A DNA stretch of 64,000 bases from Rhodobacteraceae bacterium LNNU 3342 (GTDB taxonomy: Bacteria > Pseudomonadota > Alphaproteobacteria > Rhodobacterales > Rhodobacteraceae), in the NCBI GenBank assembly GCA_008711135.1, contig VUAW01000002.1, forward strand, positions 1 to 64,000. The letters are read 5' to 3'. The notes below the pieces were generated by a model. That model was not told where the DNA came from, did no database searches, and worked only from the letters and a program-made list of their open reading frames with translations. Positions 61,171 to 64,000 of this stretch are shown piece by piece. Position 1 is the first letter of the stretch; the number at the start of each line of letters is the position of its first letter. The translations under genes and the position numbers were made by a program.

Positions 61171-61935
61171 TCAGTTGATCAGGGTCGGTTTGTTGACGTT
61201 GTTGCCGTTGCGCGGCAGCACGCCCAAGCGCCGCGCCACCTCGGTATAGGCGTCGGCAAGGTTGCCCAGGTCGCGGCGGAACACGTCCTTGTCGAGCTTG
61301 CGGCCGGTCTCGATGTCCCAGAGCCGGCAGCTGTCCGGGCTGATTTCGTCCGCGACGACAAGGCGCTGGTAGTCGTTTTCCCAGATCCGGCCGATCTCGA
61401 TCTTGAAGTCGACAAGACGGATGCCCACGCCCATCATCACGCCCGACATGAAGTCGTTCACCCGCAGACCCAGCGCGACCATGTCGTCCAGGTCCTGCTG
61501 GCTGGCCCAGCCAAAGGCGACGATGTGTTCTTCCGACACCATCGGGTCGTTCAGCGCATCGTCCTTGTAATAGAACTCGACGATCGGGCGCGGCAGGGCA
61601 GTGCCCTCTTCCAGCCCCAGCCGTTTGGACAGCGAACCGGCGGCGAAGTTGCGCACGACCACCTCAAGGGGAATCATTTCCACCGAACGGATGAGCTGTT
61701 CGCGCATGTTCAGGCGGCGAATGAAATGGGTCGGCACGCCGATGGCGTTCAGCCCGGTCATGAAGAATTCCGAAAGGCGGTTGTTCAGTACGCCCTTCCC
61801 TTCGATCACGTCTTTCTTCTGCGCATTGAAGGCGGTAGCATCATCCTTGAAATACTGGATGAGCGTGCCCGGCTCCGGACCTTCGTAAAGGATCTTTGCC
61901 TTGCCCTCATATACTTTGGTGCGACGTGGTGCCAT
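61171..61935 (-). CDS. purC: SAICAR synthetase PurC
   Basis: A protein of 254 residues that joins aspartate to CAIR in purine synthesis. The opening [24 protein letters not shown] (quoted in part: [11 protein letters not shown]), then [17 protein letters not shown] and VDFKIEIGR, are conserved. The gene begins the purC-purS-purQ operon. It is divergent from the DUF1476 gene across 151 bases. Confidence 0.96.
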   Translation of the reverse strand: MAPRRTKVYEGKAKILYEGPEPGTLIQYFKDDATAFNAQKKDVIEGKGVLNNRLSEFFMTGLNAIGVPTHFIRRLNMREQLIRSVEMIPLEVVVRNFAAGSLSKRLGLEEGTALPRPIVEFYYKDDALNDPMVSEEHIVAFGWASQQDLDDMVALGLRVNDFMSGVMMGVGIRLVDFKIEIGRIWENDYQRLVVADEISPDSCRLWDIETGRKLDKDVFRRDLGNLADAYTEVARRLGVLPRNGNNVNKPTLIN

Positions 61936-62086
61936 GGGAACTCCGGAGGTATCTGCGCGGGGGACGATCGCGCTTTGCGCTTCCTATAGGGCAACCGGCA
62001 CAGTGCCGCAAGAACGCTGCGCCCTTGCCCGAAAGGCATCCGAAAAGCATATGGTTCCATAGAGGCACATTCGCAAGGAGCACCAG

Positions 62087-62401
62087 ATGACCACCTTTGA
62101 TGAACGTGAAAGGGCCTTCGAAGCCAAGTTTGCCCATGACGAGGAAATGGAATTCAAGGCGGTTGCGCGGCGCAACAAGCTCTTGGGCCACTGGGCGGCG
62201 GGGATTCTGGGGCTGCAGGGCGAGGCTGCCGACGCCTATGCCATGGAGGTGGTGAGAGCCGATTTCGAGGAAGCCGGTCACGAAGATGTGGTGCGCAAGG
62301 TGTCCCGAGATCTGGGCGACCGCACCACCGACGCAGAGATCCGCAGCCGCATGCAAGAGCTTCTTCTGGTCGCCAAGGACCAGCTGACGCGTGAAGGGTG
62401 A
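62087..62401 (+). CDS. F1-ATPase zeta-type inhibitor (DUF1476)
   Basis: A soluble helical protein of 104 residues. The start TTFDERERAFEAKFAHDEE followed by FKAVARRNKLLGHWAA is the DUF1476 mark. In Paracoccus denitrificans this family is the zeta subunit, which blocks ATP hydrolysis by F1Fo through its N-terminal region. AAGGAG precedes the ATG. It stands alone between purC and the methyltransferase gene. Confidence 0.9.
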   Translation: MTTFDERERAFEAKFAHDEEMEFKAVARRNKLLGHWAAGILGLQGEAADAYAMEVVRADFEEAGHEDVVRKVSRDLGDRTTDAEIRSRMQELLLVAKDQLTREG

Positions 62402-62485
62402 GGGTTCGCCATGAGCGGCGCTCATGATCATTATGTCCTATATGAAATTGTCTCAAGATCAGGCTTGTGGCAAAGAAACCGGAAC

Positions 62486-62505
62486 GGGCGGCCCCTGGGC
62501 CGCCC
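62486..62505 (+). promoter_or_regulatory. GC-rich hairpin in the leader of the homocysteine methyltransferase gene
   Basis: GGGCGGCC (62486-62493) pairs with GGCCGCCC (62498-62505) around a CCTG loop, 25 bases before the start codon. No U-run follows directly, so it is more likely a leader structure than a terminator. I could not fit a known SAM or cobalamin riboswitch. Confidence 0.45.
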
Positions 62506-62529
62506 CGCTGCTATCTAAGAGGATGTATC

Positions 62530-63540
62530 ATGAGGTCGGCACTGTCCCGCCTGCTTTCGGAACGCGACTGGCTGCTGGCTGACGGCGCCACCGGGACCAA
62601 CCTGTTCAACATGGGCTTATCCTCGGGCGATGCGCCGGAACTGTGGAACGTGGACGAGCCCGCCAAGATCCGCGCCCTGTACCGTGGCGCGGTGGATGCC
62701 GGATCGGACCTGTTCCTGACCAACAGCTTTGGCGGCAACGCCAGTCGCCTGCGCCTGCACCAAGCCGACAAGCGCGTGGACGAGTTGAACCGCGCCGCCG
62801 CCGAACTGGGGCGTGAGATCGCGGATGCCGCCGGCCGCCCCGTCATCGTTGCTGGATCGATAGGCCCAACCGGTGAGATCATGGCGCCGATGGGCAACCT
62901 GACCCATGCCCTTGCCGTAGAGATGTTCCACGAACAGGCCGAGGCGCTGAAGGCCGGCGGCGCCGACGTGCTGTGGGTCGAAACGATTTCTGCCCCCGAG
63001 GAATTCAAGGCTGCAGCCGAGGCGGCGCAGCGCGCCGGCATGCCCTGGTGCGGCACCATGAGCTTTGACACCGCTGGGCGCACGATGATGGGCCTGACCT
63101 CGGCCGGGCTGGTGGATCTGGTGGGCAAGCTCGCATATCCGCCGCTGGCCTTTGGGGCGAACTGCGGTGTGGGCGCCTCGGACCTAGTGCGTACTGTGCT
63201 GGGGTTCGCCGCGCAGGGGGCTGAACTTCCTATCATCGCCAAGGGGAATGCGGGCATCCCGAAATATCACGACGGGCACATCCACTATGATGGCACGCCG
63301 GAACTGATGGCCGAATATGCCGTGCTGGCCCGGGATGCCGGTGCCCGGATCATCGGCGGCTGCTGCGGCACGATGCCGGACCATCTTCGCGCGATGCGGG
63401 CGGCGCTGGAAACCCGCCCACCGGGGCCGCGCCCAACGCTGGACCAGATCACCGGCGCGCTGGGGGGCTTCTCCTCGACCAACGACGGCACCGGCCCGGA
63501 CGAAGGCGAAGGCCGCGTCCGCCGCCGCCGTCGGGGCTGA
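62530..63540 (+). CDS. bmt: Homocysteine S-methyltransferase family protein (split MetH / betaine-homocysteine type)
   Basis: A protein of 336 residues with the Pfam S-methyl_trans barrel. The zinc site cysteines lie in GANCG and GGCCG. LADGATGTNLF and SIGPTGEIMAPMG are conserved. Its length equals the homocysteine-binding module of MetH. The next gene is a corrinoid-binding protein, so the pair looks like separate parts of a cobalamin-dependent methionine synthase, as reported for Phaeobacter. Annotators often label it betaine-homocysteine methyltransferase. The tail is an Arg-rich run. ATG 62530 follows AGAGG. Confidence 0.85.
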   Translation: MRSALSRLLSERDWLLADGATGTNLFNMGLSSGDAPELWNVDEPAKIRALYRGAVDAGSDLFLTNSFGGNASRLRLHQADKRVDELNRAAAELGREIADAAGRPVIVAGSIGPTGEIMAPMGNLTHALAVEMFHEQAEALKAGGADVLWVETISAPEEFKAAAEAAQRAGMPWCGTMSFDTAGRTMMGLTSAGLVDLVGKLAYPPLAFGANCGVGASDLVRTVLGFAAQGAELPIIAKGNAGIPKYHDGHIHYDGTPELMAEYAVLARDAGARIIGGCCGTMPDHLRAMRAALETRPPGPRPTLDQITGALGGFSSTNDGTGPDEGEGRVRRRRRG

Positions 63541-63553
63541 GGTCGGTTCGTGC

Positions 63554-63581
63554 GGACTGCACGTCGCAATCGTTGCAGTCC
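63554..63581 (+). terminator. Inverted repeat between the methyltransferase and corrinoid genes
   Basis: GGACTGCA (63554-63561) and TGCAGTCC (63574-63581) form an 8-base-pair stem with a 12-base loop. TCCAAACCCTTTTT follows. It could reduce read-through into the next gene (attenuator or partial terminator). Confidence 0.4.
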
Positions 63582-63655
63582 TCCAAACCCTTTTTCCGCA
63601 TGGATGAATGCAAGTGGTCAGGCGCGAAACGCGCCATCAGCAGGGGAATGCGCAA

Positions 63656-64000
63656 ATGGCCGATGACAACGAAGAGATCATCCTGTCCGAACTGCCGGAC
63701 GACGAACTTGTCCTTCAGATGCATGACGATCTTTACGACGGCCTCAAGGAAGAGATCGAGGAGGCGGTGCACATCCTGCTGGACCGCGGCTGGACCCCCT
63801 ACCGCATCCTGACCGAGGCGCTGGTTGCAGGGATGACCATCGTCGGCAACGACTTCCGCGACGGCATCCTGTTCGTGCCCGAGGTTCTGCTGGCCGCCAA
63901 CGCCATGAAGGGCGGGATGGCGATCCTGAAGCCGCTTCTGGTGGAGACCGGCGCGCCGCGGATGGGCAAGATGGTGATTGGCACCGTCAAGGGCGACATC
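63656..64000 (+). CDS. Corrinoid (B12-binding) protein, N-terminal part (runs past the window)
   Basis: The open frame of 115 codons begins at ATG 63656 after AGGGGAA and is cut by the window end. It reads MADDNEEIILSELPDDELVL, then a helical cap (EEAVHILLDRGWTPYRILTEAL and DFRDGILFVPEVLLAANAM), the pattern of MtbC/MetH cap domains, reaching MVIGTVKGDI where the Rossmann B12 domain starts. The DxHxxG cobalamin motif should follow outside. Together with the preceding homocysteine module it fits a split cobalamin methionine synthase. The methyl-tetrahydrofolate module is not seen. Confidence 0.88.
   Translation, partial: MADDNEEIILSELPDDELVLQMHDDLYDGLKEEIEEAVHILLDRGWTPYRILTEALVAGMTIVGNDFRDGILFVPEVLLAANAMKGGMAILKPLLVETGAPRMGKMVIGTVKGDI

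Noticed and set aside
61906-61919. CTCATATACTTTGG, like the locus box
   Set aside because: It has two extra bases in the core and lies inside the purC coding region, so it is probably chance.
62402-62529. SAM-II, SAM/SAH or cobalamin riboswitch before the methyltransferase gene
   Set aside because: I looked for the short Rhodobacterales SAM/SAH and SAM-II patterns and could not fit them. Only a plain hairpin is supported.
1-64000. CRISPR arrays, insertion sequences, prophage or integrase genes
   Set aside because: No regular spaced repeats, transposase motifs or phage structural genes were seen, and base composition looks uniform by eye.

Overview
The window is a continuous, gene-dense, high-GC chromosomal segment of an alphaproteobacterium, most likely of the Rhodobacterales (Rhodobacter/Paracoccus/Gemmobacter-like). 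Support comes from the adhI-cycI junction at the left edge, a circularly permuted alphaproteobacterial tmRNA with tag ANDNRAPAMAVAA, the fumC-DUF4169-RHH trio, the yceD-rpmF-plsX-fabH-ihfA-merR block, an F1-ATPase zeta-type inhibitor (DUF1476) and a split cobalamin methionine synthase. No IS element, prophage, integrase or CRISPR array was seen.

Positions 1-22,600 form one large C1/alcohol oxidation locus. It starts with the tail of a glutathione-dependent formaldehyde dehydrogenase and an isocytochrome c2. Then come a lanthanide-type methanol dehydrogenase (xoxF, Asp-Tyr-Asp signature), its cytochrome (xoxG) and binding protein (xoxJ). The PQQ-associated accessory set follows: CXXCW protein, ABC binding protein, beta-propeller, two small secreted proteins, ABC ATPase and PedC permease. 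Next are a zinc metallohydrolase and a divergent SoxYZ-like carrier, both of quinoprotein relay type. A tightly overlapping signalling operon comes after: LuxR-type regulator, FIST/NosP-like sensor, soluble hybrid kinase, membrane kinase, OmpR-type regulator and two secreted proteins. A NitT/TauT-type ABC importer, a DUF2380 protein and a CitMHS transporter close the locus. A short box, CAAAGTATGAG and variants, recurs upstream of several of these units.

Positions 22,650-34,000 carry housekeeping and stress genes: LigD-Ku end joining, an AI-2E-type permease, AlaX, a large MscS channel, cysK, a GGCT-Nudix fusion and a cyclopropane-fatty-acid-synthase-like methyltransferase. Positions 34,100-44,800 hold ssrA, a cysteine-free phytochelatin-synthase-like protein next to chrA, sspB, fumC, two phosphodiesterase-fold enzymes, an ABC-F protein, olsB, msrB and bamE.

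Positions 44,800-53,700 hold the fatty-acid/phospholipid initiation cluster, tRNA-Pro(GGG), a two-domain dCTP deaminase, a P450 with an adjacent membrane alpha/beta hydrolase, and ccdA. Positions 53,700-64,000 hold rne, a dctBD-like two-component pair whose regulator lacks the sigma-54 contact loop, purC-purS-purQ, the zeta-type inhibitor, and a homocysteine methyltransferase followed by a corrinoid protein cut by the window edge.

Assignments rest on reading motifs and recalled family knowledge. No database search was run. Start codons were chosen from visible ribosome binding sites and overlaps, so several differ from the longest open frame.
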